Positions 13,795 through 27,663 of a stretch of 64,000 bases of DNA are shown piece after piece. The DNA lies in contig NC_044573.1 in the NCBI RefSeq assembly GCF_901933205.1, positions 84,960,546 to 85,024,545 on the forward strand, written 5' to 3'. Position 1 is the first letter of the stretch, and every line of letters begins with the position of its first letter. Both the position numbers and the translations under genes were made by a program. The stretch comes from Camarhynchus parvulus. Taxonomy: Eukaryota > Chordata > Aves > Passeriformes > Thraupidae. The notes beneath the pieces are model-generated. The model made no database searches. It was not told where the DNA came from and saw nothing but the letters and a program-made list of their open reading frames with translations.

Positions 13795-13837
13795 AGGTCA
13801 CCTGCATGGGTCACCTGTGACCTGCTGCACCCACCTG
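13795..13837. promoter_or_regulatory. Cluster of nuclear-receptor half-sites and E-boxes
   Basis: Within 43 bases are AGGTCA (13795-13800), GGGTCA (13808-13813) and TGACCT (13818-13823). They form a direct repeat with 7-base spacing and an inverted repeat with 4-base spacing, one base wider than a canonical estrogen response element. Three CACCTG E-boxes overlap them (13799, 13812, 13832). The patch, about 13760-13950, is GC-richer than its surroundings. Regulatory function is inference only. Confidence 0.35.
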
Positions 13838-14759
13838 ACAGGGCTGCAGGGAGCAGCCAGGCAAAGGGAAGGCACAAGGGAGGTGTTCCATGAGGAGGGC
13901 ACTTTGCAAGCTCATTTCAGTTTGTGTGCACCTCCACACAGACATTCTGTGTAAGGCTCATGAGGGACTTACACCATGGCGTGTAAATAATTGTAAGACA
14001 TGATTTGTTCTCAGTGGCAGGCTTCACTGGGAATGGAAAGTGCTCAGCATCTTGCAGGTCTGGACACAGAGGCTGCTTTACTTAAAAGATAAGTAACATC
14101 AGAAAGAGGAGTGACTAACTGTGCACAGTGTTTGACTACAAAATATACATAAATCCAGTGTTGTTTTCAGTTATTCTGAAGTCAGCCTGAAATAGATCAC
14201 ATATAATGTGTATACAGAATATATGTGCACCTAAAATGCAGGCATTTTGTTACTGTCAGACATTAATAGATCAATTTGCTTCTGTGTTCCCTGACGAAAG
14301 AATACGAAATTATTTTAGCAAGGATCTGCTATTGTAGCTGGTATTATGGAACTAATGGAGAGTGAAGCTGTGACACTTCCTGGAGCTAGCCAAAGGCATA
14401 CCATATGGAGTAGTAAGACAATGCAACAAAGACTGTAATGGAGGGAGAAAAAAAAACCTATCTAAGCCAGAAAAAATATACATTGTGTTGTATCTTGACG
14501 TTAATTTCACATTTATGAAGGAAAAGGAAAACATAGATCCTAAAATATTCAGAAAGGTGTAGGTTAATGTGTAGGGTACTGTGTGTTTACATATTCATCT
14601 TCAAATTGCTGAGAAGGCTTAAGGTATTTCTGAGAACTTCTGGAGCAAGACATTTTTTTTTGACTGCCAAGTAATCAGCATAAATTATAAATTATAAATG
14701 CATTTTTTTTTATAATTAGTATTTTAAACCAGGAATTCTGCAAAATTTGTATTACTGAC

Positions 14760-15010
14760 AGTAACAGGAACAAAAGGCTCTGACTTGGCAATGGAGAAGG
14801 GAGTTCCAGGGGAAGCAGAGGGTGACACATTCCCCTCCATGTCACTACAGCAGTCCCTGAAACTGCCTCCAGTGGGCTCCTCAGCCACCTCAGTCAGTGA
14901 CCAGAGGCAGAAAGCTCCCTTAAAGCAGGTAGGAGGCATGCATGGCACACTGCCCCTACAAACATATCCATGCCACAGAAACAAACACTGCTGTGTTAGT
15001 AAAGGGTCTC
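14760..15010. other. GC-richer island of unknown origin
   Basis: About 250 bases stand out from AT-rich surroundings as GC-richer, and both strands are open: plus 14785-15018 (77 codons) and minus 14724-14984 (86 codons). On the plus strand a good splice-donor match, AAAGCAG followed by GTAGGA, starts at 14929. A poly-T tract ending in TTAG lies near 14717, so a 14720-14928 exon is formally possible. The predicted peptide, rich in S, P, Q and G, matches nothing I know. An unassigned old repeat is an equally good explanation. Confidence 0.3.
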
Positions 15011-15175
15011 GTGATTAATGCTTCTCTTTAAAAAGTAGCAAAGAATCCTGTAAAAGGCTGTTTCCTAGCATAGAGGACCTTGTTTCTGCACATCATATGG
15101 CAGGTTTTCCACGAAAAATGGTTAAAATGTCATTAACTTGTGTACAGCACATATTTATGTCTCATATCCCTATAA

Positions 15176-15300
15176 TGAAATCATTACGTTTGGAAAAGAC
15201 CTTCAGGATTATTGATTGCAACTCCCTCAATCCAACACTGTGTGGTACGCCACTAAACTGAACAAAAATGTTCTCAAGGACCACATCTTGATGTGCTAAA
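15176..15300 (-). mobile_element. CR1 LINE 3' end fragment, antisense, degenerate
   Basis: The plus strand shows landmarks of a reverse-complemented CR1 3' end: TTTGGAAAAGACCTTCAGGA, then GCAACTCCCTCAATCCAACA, then CGCCACTAAACTGAACAAAA and GGACCACATCT. In intact bird CR1 copies these correspond to the stretch just inside the 3' terminal repeats. The copy is diverged and its far edge is unclear. It is a non-coding remnant. Confidence 0.7.
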
Positions 15301-18300
15301 TGTGGTTCAACAGAAGCCATCAGAAAAAAATTGCAGGATATATAACTTACCTAAAGCAAAATCAGTGACAGCAATATTTTGTTACACTGAATGTCATTTA
15401 AGTTTCATCTTGATGGCACTACATAGCAAAACAAAAGGGAAACTAAACAGATTGTCAGATTTTTTATATATGAATGACATACATTTGAACTTTTTTTGTA
15501 TGATAGAGACACAATTCAAACTTCTTAAGGAAAGAAATGTATTTTTATGTAATTTAAGTATATGATAATCCAAATCATATACTGATTGGAAATGACACTA
15601 GCGAATCTTTATTTGGCTTAACTTGTATTTACTGTTTTATATTGAAAAAATAAGGTATACAGCTGCTCAGAGCAATTATGCAAACAAGAAAGAATGTTCT
15701 CAGCTGTGCTCTTTAGACCCCTCTTACCAAGAATTAGCATATATAATAACATTAATTAGGAAATGTCAGAATGTTTTAATGCTAACAAAGATGAAATCAT
15801 ACGACAGAAGTACACTGTGCTATAAATAATTTTACTAGAGCATTTTCATTTTTGTTTATATGTCATCTTTGGTTTTTGTGAAACTGGAAGGAGGGCAAAA
15901 ATCTGATCAGTATTTCATGCTAGCTTCTCTTTCAGACAGCACATGGATATCTGACAAATTAATAGCTATGCATATGGGAAAAAATCAGCGGAAAAATTGA
16001 TGGAAAGCTAGATCCTTTTCAGTCTCTTTTATTTCAGTTTAAAGCTCACAGGCTATCCTTTTACAATTTCAAAAGGAGAGTACTACTCCCCTGTCAATAT
16101 GTTAGGAAAAAAAAAACAGCCAAAAATATTTAGCTTAGTTTCATATCTAAAACATAAATGTACTAATGGGTAATATCAGTTCATTAATGCTAATATATCA
16201 TGAATGTTTAGATTTTTTCATGTAGGTATATATTTAAATATACAATGTGCATTGATGCTGCAGCAAGTAATGGTGCAACATGTAGCATGTGCATTTAATA
16301 CTAAAATAGGCAATGGCACCTTACCCATTTATTTAGGTAGTGTAACATGTTAGCCATTTCTAACTCCTTTAAATAAAAATACAGTCTATTTTTTAGACAT
16401 TTGTTTCCTTCTCTCCTTATCCTATGTTGAACAAAAGTCAGTCATTATTTGTTTCTTATAGGAAAAGTTGTTCTGATAGATGACTATATAGTAATGGGAA
16501 AACAATCCATTCCACGTGTATAATGAGAAATTAGAAGATTAAATTGCCTATTTACAGTATAAGAAATGGTATTTCTTTATGGAGTACTAATCACTGAAGC
16601 TTTGATCAAATGATAAAGAATTATTTAAAGAAAGAGATTTCAGTGGATTTGGGCCTGAAGAATAATGTGTCAGCAAACACAGCAGATGCATTGTCATGAT
16701 TGTGATATGCTGAAGTTATAAATCAAGAGTATGCAACAAACTTTTATGTCATAGAATATTTACAGTTCAAAGGAGAACTTTTTTACTTCAAAAGCAATGA
16801 ATTTGGTATTACATAAATGTTACAAACAACTGGCCCAAGTTTAGCTTTGTTAAGTCAACTGGCTCAATGATATGAAAGGGGTGGTCAGTAGATGTAAAAC
16901 AGAGTATGAGGCTAAAAAGGAGTGAGGTGACTGCTCCTTAACTTCTGCAGGACAGAAGGACAGATAAATGCTAGTTCCTAACCTTGAAGGTGTAAGATCC
17001 CTATGGAAATGTATCTGAAAGATACTTACTTGTCCTGTAAATGCTTAGGTTTATTCAAAAATTTTGACACACATGCCTCTATAGTTAAGCTTTTTACAGG
17101 AAAGTTAAATTTATGCTTACTGAAGATATGCATTTGAAGATGAAATATGCACACTATGTTTCATTATGTAAACTGTAAATTTGGGTAAGTGATGTACAAA
17201 TTCACTAATTGTCCCACATGGCCCTTTAGCTGTCTGCTCATTGTATCATTCCGATCTGTCACTTTACTGCACAATTCAGAATGCTGTCAGCATTTTGTAA
17301 TCAAAATGAAAATACTTAACAACAATATAATTGGTCTGTAGAAATTTAAGGGACAGGAAGCAAACTAAATTATTTGTCCATGTGAACTGTGAGGAAAGGC
17401 TTACCCCAATACATGCTGATCTGTGAAATTACTTTCCTAGTATTAGGATTTTATTCCTGTACACATTTTAAAATATTTTATCATTTAGATCATTAAATTT
17501 ATAAATTCATGTTAATTGATTAATTTAACACTTTATAAGAATACATCTGTTTGTATGCCAAAAGCATCATGAAAATGTCAGTCTGAATTAGTTTGCTTTT
17601 GGAAAATACTGAACACAACAGTATATTCTGTGCTTCCAGAAGAAAATGGTGCAAAGATGAATTTCTAAACAGTATTTATATTTATACACTAATTCTTCTG
17701 GTAAGCTTAATGCACTTTAAAAAAGAGACTGAAGATGCTTTTTCTTGATCTAGTGAAAACAAAACGAACCCAAATCTCAAAATCAAAACCTCCTCCTGCT
17801 TTACAAGTCATTAAAGTGGAGCACTGCAGGTTTGGCTGCAGTGTGTAGTCATTTGTTTAAGAAACCAATACCTGTATTTTAAAGTAAATGACTATATCAT
17901 GAAAAAAAACAATAGAAAAGAGAATAAGAAAGTTCTTAAACATGGGTATCTGAAATAAGTATAAAGATTGACTAACACTTCTACATCAACAACACTGCAA
18001 AATTGTAAGGACAGTCGATACAAGGACACAGAATTATTTTATCAAGGAAAAACGTAGTTCTCCAACCCACAGTGGTTTTTACACTGTCCTAGATCAATAC
18101 AGAACATAATGAGAAATATTTTTTGTCCAGTCCTGCTCCTGTAAGCATCTGTAGTCAGCTTTTCTTAAGTTAATCAACTTGGATCCAAAGAATGGTAATA
18201 TTTTTCCTCTCACATTATTTTAATATTCCAATACTTGCTTTATTTGGTGGCCCCATGATTTCCCCAGATTTCTAGCAAAAACTTAATTACAGTTACAGTA

Positions 18301-19390
18301 TGCTTATGTAAGGTTTTTCTTAAGTTGCAGAAATTTGGTTGAATAGATTATTTCTCTCGTTGGAGTTTTTACTTCTGATGCATGAGACAAAACATAATTT
18401 ATGTTTACATTTTCAGTATCTTCTGGTAAGATCTATTACCTTGATCAATTTAGTGGTCTTCTAGAACTTCTGGAAATATCAAGAAATGTCCTGTACTAAT
18501 TTGACTTCCTTTATCTTAAGGACCTTAACTTTTCATAAGAACCAGAACATAACACACATTCTAGATTGTTAGGAGTGCATTTTTCAGTGACTCAGCTTTT
18601 TCACAGGCTGTCACATCATCATCATCATCATCTAAGAGAAATTTGCCCTGAGGATAAAATACCTCAGGTAGGTGTGTTCCTGCATGCTTTTAAAGGCTGC
18701 AAGGGCTTTACTTCAATTATAGACAATGCTCTCAGTCACTGAGTCCTGCAGACCTTTTCAGCTGCTACAGGCAGGATCCAGTTACTGAAACATACTGGTC
18801 CAGTTCATTTAGGATGCTCTAGGTCTGCCAACACAGCCAAGTAGTCTATCAAATCTGCCACGGGATGGGTAGAAAATCATCTTTAAAAGATTAGTTAAGT
18901 CACCTAAATGTAGACAACCAGCACCACTTCAGATGCAGGGGCTAACAGGATATTATAAAGAACCTATCAGAGACCCAGCAGGTGGTGGAGTGGCAACTGG
19001 AGACCAACCAGGATATTCTAGCATAATTCTGACAGTACAGCACATCCTACCCCTTAGTGACTGATAATCCAAATATTTTATTTTCTATGGTGGTTTTCAA
19101 TTTTCAACTTATAACTAATAAATTATGTGATTTTGAACATCTATTATTAAAACTATCCCATTCCTATTAGTTCAGTCTTCAAGGTTATGTAATTCTTCCT
19201 CTGTTTTCTTTTTAATATTCCTGTGCTTTAATATGCCTCTTGATTTCTGTAACATGAATGTATTTCAATAGCATACCGATGCATTTTGTGCCAAGGTCCT
19301 TACTGGAACCCATAAACAAGATCAGTCTGATGTTCTTTGCAAATTTAGCTATTCATACATCCTCATAAAGACATTTCCTTCTTAAGAGTA
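15301..19390. other. AT-rich noncoding DNA, no gene seen
   Basis: I recognise no gene or repeat family. It includes a short (CAT)n run at about 18613-18631 and a small inverted repeat (CCTGAGG at 18647 and CCTCAGG at 18662). The stretch 17215-17330 is less repetitive in texture and could be conserved, but I cannot test that. ORFs up to 90 codons are unrecognised. Confidence 0.5.
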
Positions 19391-19393
19391 CTG

Positions 19394-19885
19394 CCGTAGG
19401 CTGACCCTGGCTGCCCACAAAAGCCACTCCATTGCACCCCTCCACAGCTGGACAGGGGAGAGAAAATGTAACAAAGGTTCATGAGTTAAGATCCATGAGA
19501 CATCTCTCACCAAAATTCCATCATGGGCAAAACAATTATTAATTGGGGATATTAATTGAATTCATTACTAACAAAATGGGAGCAGGATAGTGAAAAGTAA
19601 AAGAAATCCTAAACATATCTTCGCTCTACCACCTCCCTCAGCAGCGCAGGGAGATGGGAATGGGGGTTATGGTCAGTTCATCACAAGTTGTTTCTGCCAC
19701 TGCTAAGGGAGAGGAGTCCTTCCCCTATTTCAGACTGAAGTCTCTCCATTAATTTCTCTAATGTGAGTCTGTCTTGGAGCTGTCTGGCATTGGCTCTGCT
19801 GGACATGAGGAGGCTGCTTCTAACAGAAGCCACCCCTGTAGTGCCCCTTACCAAAACCTGGCCCTGCACACCCAACACAAGTGCC
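19394..19885. mobile_element. Endogenous retrovirus LTR remnant (avian)
   Basis: A run of landmarks matches a bird ERV LTR family as I remember it: CCCTGGCTGCCCAC, AGCTGGACAGGGGAGAGAAA, CATGGGCAAAACA, CAGCAGCGCAGGGAGA, GGTCAGTTCATCACA, TGGCTCTGCTGGACATG, AAGCCACCCCTG and TACCAAAACCTGGCCCTGCA near the right end. It appears to be a diverged solo LTR with no internal retroviral coding sequence beside it. I could not find convincing target-site duplications, and transcriptional direction is not decided from sequence alone. The overlapping ORFs at 19681-19938 and 19763-19990 are artefacts of this repeat. Confidence 0.75.
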
Positions 19886-21194
19886 AGATTTGCTGGATCT
19901 ACTGTACATACATCAGTGTGTATGGTGTCCACTTGCACAGTTAAAACCAGAAGCCATTATGGAGGAATGGAAACAATTATTGTCCTTTAGGATAGGCAAC
20001 ATCAGAAGGCTGGTTTGAGAATATTTCTGCCACGACGTATATTGTTTAATGTGTTATTATGTATTCCAGTGAAGCTGCATTAGGTTTTATTTTCTAGGTG
20101 TTTATGTTTTCCTTCAACTTGTTTTCATGCAATGTAAGCAGGACTCAGGAGCAATCATGACTAAAACCACTTCTCTGACTGCCCCTAAATATGAGTACTG
20201 TGTTTCATATACTAATTAGTCCATCCCCATGTTAATAAATTAATTATAAATCCATTTTGCTCGACCTGAGATTTCATTGCATAATTGTAGGTTAGAGATT
20301 ATCTTGTCCCATCCTACTCTGGGACCATTAAACTCTGTATGAGTAAGCAAAATTCAAAATAATTTCCATTTACACATTCTCATTAATCTGCCTGTATTTG
20401 TCCCCATACTCACTAGTACATGAAACAGAAAAATGCAGTTTAATTTCCTAGGTTGTACCTAAATGATCAGTAAGATTCTTGCTCAACTAGGATTTTTTTT
20501 TTTCCTTTCTCATTTTAACTTTAGTAAATTCAGTTACATAACCCCCAGAATTTTTCCATTTATTCTGATAATTTTCATTTTGTCTCCTTCCCAACCTCAG
20601 TACTATCTGGAACCAGAAACAAGCAAAACTATTATAATTTTTGTTGAAATATATAGCAAAGTAATTGAAGTTCATGGATATCCAAAGACTATTTTCTCTT
20701 CCTCTGTTCCTGAAATTCTTTTAGGATAACTCAAAGAGTTTATTGCAGAGTAAGAATTAGTAACAAGAAAATAATCTATATGAGCATAGTCAATCTACTT
20801 ATCTATTTTCTCAGCAGGATTATTCTGGACATCTACTTTCATAGATAACTTCAAAATAATTAATTGCAAGTTTTAGTGTATATAGAAAAATTTTATAGAA
20901 CCTTCCCCTTAACAGGGCTTACATGGAAATTTTCACAACATCAGTTTACTGAAGTATAAAACAGTAAGGGTCCCACACTGGGACAATAGAGATCCTCAGA
21001 GTGTCCTTTGTATGTAGCCCAACTAAAGCAAGATTCCCCCCACTTCCTCAAGTTAGAATCAAAATCTGAACAAATATTTCAAATGTAAAAGAAACAAACA
21101 AAAAATAGCAACTTGCATTTTTTTTTGCCCCCAAAGTTGTTGACTTTACTCCCCAATTTATCACAAAGATAATGTATCTTCTAAAATACAATGT

Positions 21195-21223
21195 AACTGT
21201 GCAATCACTTTGGTTGCACAGTT
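21195..21223. repeat. 10-bp inverted repeat
   Basis: AACTGTGCAA (21195-21204) and its exact reverse complement TTGCACAGTT (21214-21223) are separated by nine bases. It could fold as a short stem-loop. No adjoining feature suggests a role. Confidence 0.75.
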
Positions 21224-21616
21224 GATTACACACACATGATTAGACCCAGAACTGTTTTAGAGTGTCCAACCAACCATTACTGTACTGTTCCCCAACTCCA
21301 TCACCAGAGTGTTTTGTTTCTGAAAACATGATGCATTGACAGGTTGAAACCAAATCACACCTAGCGGTTCAATGATACCAATGTAAGCTTTTTCAGTAAA
21401 AAAACATACCCAGGTAATTCCACTGAGAAAAGTCCTGTTCCTCTTTCTCACTCTTTTAGAATTTTCTTATGTTTAATTAGAAACATCCCCCTGAAAACTA
21501 TCCTGTGTAAAAACTGTACAAGCAAACACACAGATCTTACAGTAATGAAAGATTTCACCTGGCCAAATAAATTCTCTATTAATATGGCTTCCCCTAATCA
21601 TTTCACTTCTAGCTCT

Positions 21617-21688
21617 CCCAAGGGAAAAGAAAAAAAGAAAAAAAGAAAAAAAAGAAAGAAAAAATCCAAAAAAAAAAAAGAAAAGCTT
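21617..21688. repeat. A-rich purine low-complexity tract
   Basis: A long plus-strand purine tract of A runs punctuated by single G bases is interrupted by only one TCC. It explains the F-rich minus-strand ORF at 21473-21706, which I do not call a gene. Confidence 0.85.
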
Positions 21689-24600
21689 TTCTCCAGCAAC
21701 TGACATTTCTGGGAAAGAAATGAATGCAAGTAGAGGATGGTATTTTGATTACTATACTTTAAATTGCAAGATAGCTGCCTTAATTGATTTCAAATAGCAT
21801 GGCAAAACATTAAGACAAAGAGAAATAGCATCCTCATTTAATGCTCATTTAATAGGAATTACTGATTTTAAGTTCCAGTGCAGCTGCTTTCATGGAGTCT
21901 AACAACCATGCCTGAAGAACAGTTTAATTTTGAAACAAATCTAGTTATGGCAATGAAAACTCTTCAGTGAAAATGTTCTTAAACAGGTTTCAGCTTTGCT
22001 GCAAGGCTTACATTTCAGACTCTAAACTAAGTAACAAGATCAAATTTTTCTCTATAAGCAGAGATCTACTTTTTAACAAGTGTTCTTTTATTTGTGCCTT
22101 GCAGGTTGGCAAAATTGGATTAATCTCTCTCTGACGCAAGCATGTCTCACAGTGATGGATTCAAACTATGCCTTTGGCTTCTAAATTAATCCAGAGTTTT
22201 GTTACTTGAACTGTGTTTTCTGTGAAGAACCGAAGTGTCTCTGTAACAGCCAGACACCAGTCTCCAAACACTACATATACAGAGGCAAAAGCAAGGGTCC
22301 TGTCACATCCTCTGGGACTCAAAACTGCAGAAGTGTTCTGACTTTTGTCTAATTTTAAATATTCTCCCATATTGTAGGTACTTGTATATTTCATATATAC
22401 CAAGTCTTTAAACACACTGCTGAATGCGCTACTTTCCAAATGGAATAACCTACAAGCTTCATTAATGTATTTCCAGAGAAATTATACAGAATATCCTTAA
22501 AATAGTACAAATCTATGTGATCAGAAGGGCTCATATGACTACAAACAATAATCACAAATTCCCATTTCAGACATGTTTCTCTAAGCAATGTCTTCTAACA
22601 CTAAAAATCCTCAGCTTACAGAATTCTTGGCCTTCAAGTCCACACCTGGCTCATTCTGTCAAATCTGAGGTATACTGAGGTCAATATAATGAAAAGCAAT
22701 ACTTAGTGACATTTTTAATCATTATTTTGATATACTTGTTGAAGTTGGTGTTTGAGCAATTTGTGGAATTTCATCAAACTTTAAACTGACATCTCTTTCA
22801 CTTTTTTCATTCCATCAAATATGAAGGTGGAAAGGGGATCAATGTGGTTAATCGAGCTTGAAATGAATCTGACTTTTTGTTTTGCAACTGTGTTTTTTTG
22901 TACTCAAATCCTCAACATACACTAATGAAATAAAGACAGACCAACTTTCTATTATGGCAATAGAATTTGTCAGATGTCACAGAACCAGCTCAAGGAGATG
23001 GGGAATAAGTTGATAAAATGCATGACGGGTTACAGGTTCATCTTGTTTAGCTTTTTACAAACTTGTTTTCTTCTCCAGAGTTATACAAGCAGGCAGGAAT
23101 GAAGGGAGAAAAGTTGTATGACAAACATTGCAAGTGAAAAATCTGTTCTTAAATTGCAGTACAAATATTGTATATAGGATATTCTACAGACAGCTTGCTG
23201 GGTAATTGAAGTACAGCAGAAGGCTACACATTTATAATGTATGAATGCACAGTCACAGCATGAAACTGCTCAAAGACCGAGGGCGCTCAGGCTGGCCAGC
23301 ACTGGGAATCCCAGATAATACAGGCACCCTGCATGGAGCTACAGCTATCTTAGCAAAAGCACTATGCCTGCCTGTCACAGGATGAAGAGCCATAGCCAGC
23401 ATTCAAAGGTGATGGAAAGATTTTCTTTTTCAAGAAATAATTTTTAAGAATTTTTTTCAATCAAAAAGTCACTGAAAAGGTGCTGGACTGAAAAAAATGG
23501 TAAGGAAAAACACCTTGCTAGGAACAAAGGGAGTGGATTTTTTCACAAGATATATCTTCATCATCCAAAAGTTCCATGCTTTCCCTGTTTACAGTCTGAT
23601 CTTATTCTATTTCATTACTTTATATTCCAAGGATTTTAAGAGACGCTTAGCCTTCAGTGTAATTTAATATGCTGATTTGGAAAGCAAAGGTTGGACTACA
23701 GTATCCAGCTAACTTCAGGGCTCTTTGTGGTGTGAAACCCTTCACAAGCAGTTCACAGTTGTCTAAAATCAAATGCTTTAGCTCAGTAGCAACTCAATAC
23801 TATTTCAATCATTGTGTTATGGTACTTAGAGAATATTTAATCATATCTTCCCTGCTACATGAATTGAAAATTATCTGATACTTCCTTTACAGTACCTTGT
23901 TAATAATTACCAAATCATGAACCAGGAAATCAATCATTAGGTATGAATGGAAAGGGAGGAGGAAATGGGGCTTGTTACAATACATTATGAATGTTTACAT
24001 TTGATTTACACGTATAAGCAAATAAATAAATTAATAAATGTGTTGTTTTGTAAATATATTTGTACAAAACTTAGCATTTTCTTTGTTGACAAATGAAGTT
24101 TGTATTTAGCATGTTTATGAAAGTCATCTGACATATTTGGAGGAAAAAAAGATCACTGTACCTTATTCAAGCATTGCTGTTTCTTATGTACAGAACTCAT
24201 TCTATAGAATTACCTGCCAGGATGGAGTCAGCACTGTATACATAGCCCTTGGAACACAATCTACTTTTCAGCAAACTCCTAAGACAATAAGGAATAAGCA
24301 TGTAAGACCTTCTCTCCTAACACCCTCTATCTTCTCCATCTTGAGAGAAATGTAACAAATACCACAGCTACTGGGGTCAGCTAAACTATCATCCAAAACA
24401 AGCAGCAAAAGTACAAATCTCTGCTCAGCACATGGCTTCTAATTCCAAGACAGTACTATGAAAACATGATCTCATCCTGAAATCATCTGAAACATCTAAA
24501 TTAAAACATTCTAAAAGTGGTCAATATTTATTTTTCTTATATTTTAAATTTGAACTTCAAGGATCCTTGTGGATTCATAGAATATCAAGAACATTCTACA

Positions 24601-25427
24601 AACCAGTAAAACTCCATAAAGGTTCTGTGGTGGGAACTGACCAAGAACACTGCTATTAAGAAACACTTCAGAGATTTTTTTTTTTAATATTCACTTCTCT
24701 GCATCAGAAATTAAATTAGTATCAGGAAATTATCCTTTTAAAAAATCTATTTTTCAGTCCTGAAGGTTTTTTCATAAAGTAAAATTATCCATTAAAATTA
24801 GCACAATGGCAACATATTGTTTCCCATTAAAAACTGATGCTGCTATTAAAATTTTAATTGGAAACATTAATATTTTTAATTTACTAAACCTAAAACTTGG
24901 GACACATGCAAAAATATATTTCACTTGCTTTTAAAATGTAATTTTCCAATGCTTTTATTCTTCAAAGTACGGGTAATTTTTTTTAAGGAGAACAATTTCA
25001 GCTTTCATCTTTCCTTCAACATACACAACAAATGGTAATAAATAAATTCTATATCTACCTCTGCTAAACATCTGATTATTGAAAAATCATAAAAACACCT
25101 ACATTATAGGGTTATCCTCTGAAGTGATTTCAAATAAAATTCAAATAAAGAATTAAAGTAGAACATATGATGCTATTTCCCTTTCCCTTTCCTATTTCTC
25201 TTCACACCCATTAATGTCTTCTGATATAAATGAAAAAACATGAATAAATGAAGTCAGGCAAAAAAGGCATTTATTTTACACCACTAGCTATTCAAAATAT
25301 GTGGGTTGTCATTTAGCAGAAATGTTTACTATCAAGAATTGTTAAAATTATTTTTGCTTTTCTTAATTGTTTAATTCCCATGCAAACTAATAATTACACA
25401 AGGATATGACATATACTTTACTTCAGA

Positions 25428-25461
25428 GTTTTCCACTAGAGCAGTGTTTTCCACTAGAGCA
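25428..25461. repeat. 18-bp-period tandem duplication
   Basis: The 16-base word GTTTTCCACTAGAGCA occurs at 25428-25443 and exactly again at 25446-25461, giving a period of 18. This is a recent-looking local duplication. Confidence 0.85.
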
Positions 25462-27663
25462 TATTATGAAAATTATCTAGTATGAAAAACCCTGAAACCA
25501 TAAATTTGGCCTTTTGGAGCTTCTATTTTAAAAATTACTCGACATGCAAGGAAAATAATTCAATTGACATCTCCTGTACTAATACATTTAGAAAATTGAA
25601 TACAACTGAAACAATTAAGTTGTCATGACATAATATCATTCACAGACAGATTTTATCATCCCTGGCTAGGGGAGGCTCTCTCATCTATAGCAGTTGGCAA
25701 CACATTTATACTTGCTAACATTAATAGAAGCTGGATAAGAAGTTCTGTAGAACTGTGTAGTTTGTGTCAGCTGGACTAAAATAGTCAATTTCAGACTATT
25801 AAAATTTCATACATGTTTAAACTATTTTAAAACAACACAATTCACATTACATTGTTGTGAATAACAACTCACACATCAAAGTGATTCTTTAATTATACAA
25901 AAAATACATAAGACAACCAAAGGATTGAAAGGTCTAAAAGCTTTTAAAAACTTTCTGCTGAAGACCTTGCAATTCAATTGTATTTTTGAAGCAAGCCTTT
26001 CTTTTACCAAGCTTTTACAGAAATATCTCAAAGGCATGAAAAAATCAATAACAAAACCAATCCATCCTTTGATGTTAGGTACTTGCACCCCTGAAATATT
26101 TCATTTAATTGGAATGGCTTTGAAAAAGAAGATTGCAAAATATCCTGCTTAAATATTACAGTGTTTGTTAGCTTCCTCATATTTCAACACACTTGATTAC
26201 ATTTTATTAAAAACCCTTCAGCTGAGTACTGTCAATGAGGAGAATGAAAAAAAGTATCCATGAGGCACAGGAAGAAAACCACACTGTCTTATTCCTTAGT
26301 TAGTAACTCTCTAATGCATCTAATGCATCATGTTTTCCCATGTTGTTATTTAATTTTATTTTAAATATATGTAATAAAAGATGCTATATTCAGAAATTAA
26401 TATACTTCAAATATGTTAGAACAAAACAAAATTTCGAATGTAAAAATATAAAAATATGTAAGTACAATTTTGTGAATAATTCTAAAAATATGGGCAATTT
26501 TAGGACAGTTTCTTCATTTTCAGACAAAATATCTTCCTGCTTTACAACTTCTTGACTCTGTTGGTATTTTTTTTTTTTAATCAAGGCTCACATTCACTGG
26601 GTTCAATAATGATAAAGCAGAAATACCAGACTGATCTCATTTTGACAGTCAGTGAAAGTTCTGGTCTAAGTCAATATATAGAGAAAAATGTTTAAAATAA
26701 TTTTTTCAGTAATAAAGTTTTTGGGATGAAAGAATTATCTGCTGGCTGAAAAGGGACAAAAATTTTAAAAAGGCAAACAAACCAAAAAAATTTATGGTCA
26801 CATCAAAATGGCCTCTAGGTTATAAGAAAATCTCATTCCAGCTAACTTCCTAGTAATTCACATATCTATGCAGATGTATTACCATACTAGAAGGAGATGT
26901 TTTTCTGAAATTTATTTTCTTACACTACTAGCAACATTTAAAAAAATCAACCAAAAAAACCAATTCTTTGCATTAAAACAAGAAACCCAACAGGCTTCAT
27001 GTTGAAACTGGTTGACCAGAGAAATTTTGTGATTCATCCTGGGGGATTTTCAGGATGCAGCTGGACCCTCAGAAACCCCCCACAGTTATTCCTGCCTGAA
27101 TTATTCTGTGAGATAATTTTCGCTTCTTATGTATATCTAAAATGATTACTACTTATTTATGAGCCATATGTTAATTTGATTTTCTGAATTAAATAAGTAA
27201 TAATTACTTATTTGGGTTCTAGAAATATTTTGTAATAAATTCAGTTCAGAAGTACCACTATTGGATGTCATAAATAAATTTCCAAACATTGATTTTTAGG
27301 AAATGCACTTTCTCCAAATACATTATAGTCTGTTACCACATGTTTTCAACTAATAATATATAGATATTGATTTTAAGAGGAAAATAATAATTTCATTTCG
27401 CAATTAATAGAGTGGTATCATGGTAAGTTAGTAGCAGCTTCACATAATAATGTATAAAATATATAGTATTATAATGTTCATTATTTTTAAGAAAAAAAAA
27501 CAACGGCATCATTTCTAGGAAAAAATTATCTTATTTTGAAATTATTTTTTCCACAGTGCTTTTCCCAATAAAAATCTGGTTTTGATACCAATTCTCAGCC
27601 ATAATTCTTCTCTAGTATGTCTGTGAACAGTACAAGAGGCCATGCTTGGATCATGACTTCTGC

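Larger units (their letters stand above)
19890..27660. other. AT-rich noncoding DNA, no gene seen
   Basis: No gene recognised. Contents are A/G-rich low-complexity sequence at 21617-21688, a 10-bp inverted repeat at 21195-21223, an 18-bp-period tandem duplication at 25428-25461 and many short A/T runs. ORFs are 60-92 codons, frequently overlapping on opposite strands, and resemble no family I know. Confidence 0.55.

Noticed and set aside
19681..19990. Overlapping ORFs on both strands
   Set aside because: They fall in and just beyond the right part of an LTR remnant. No retroviral protein motif is visible.
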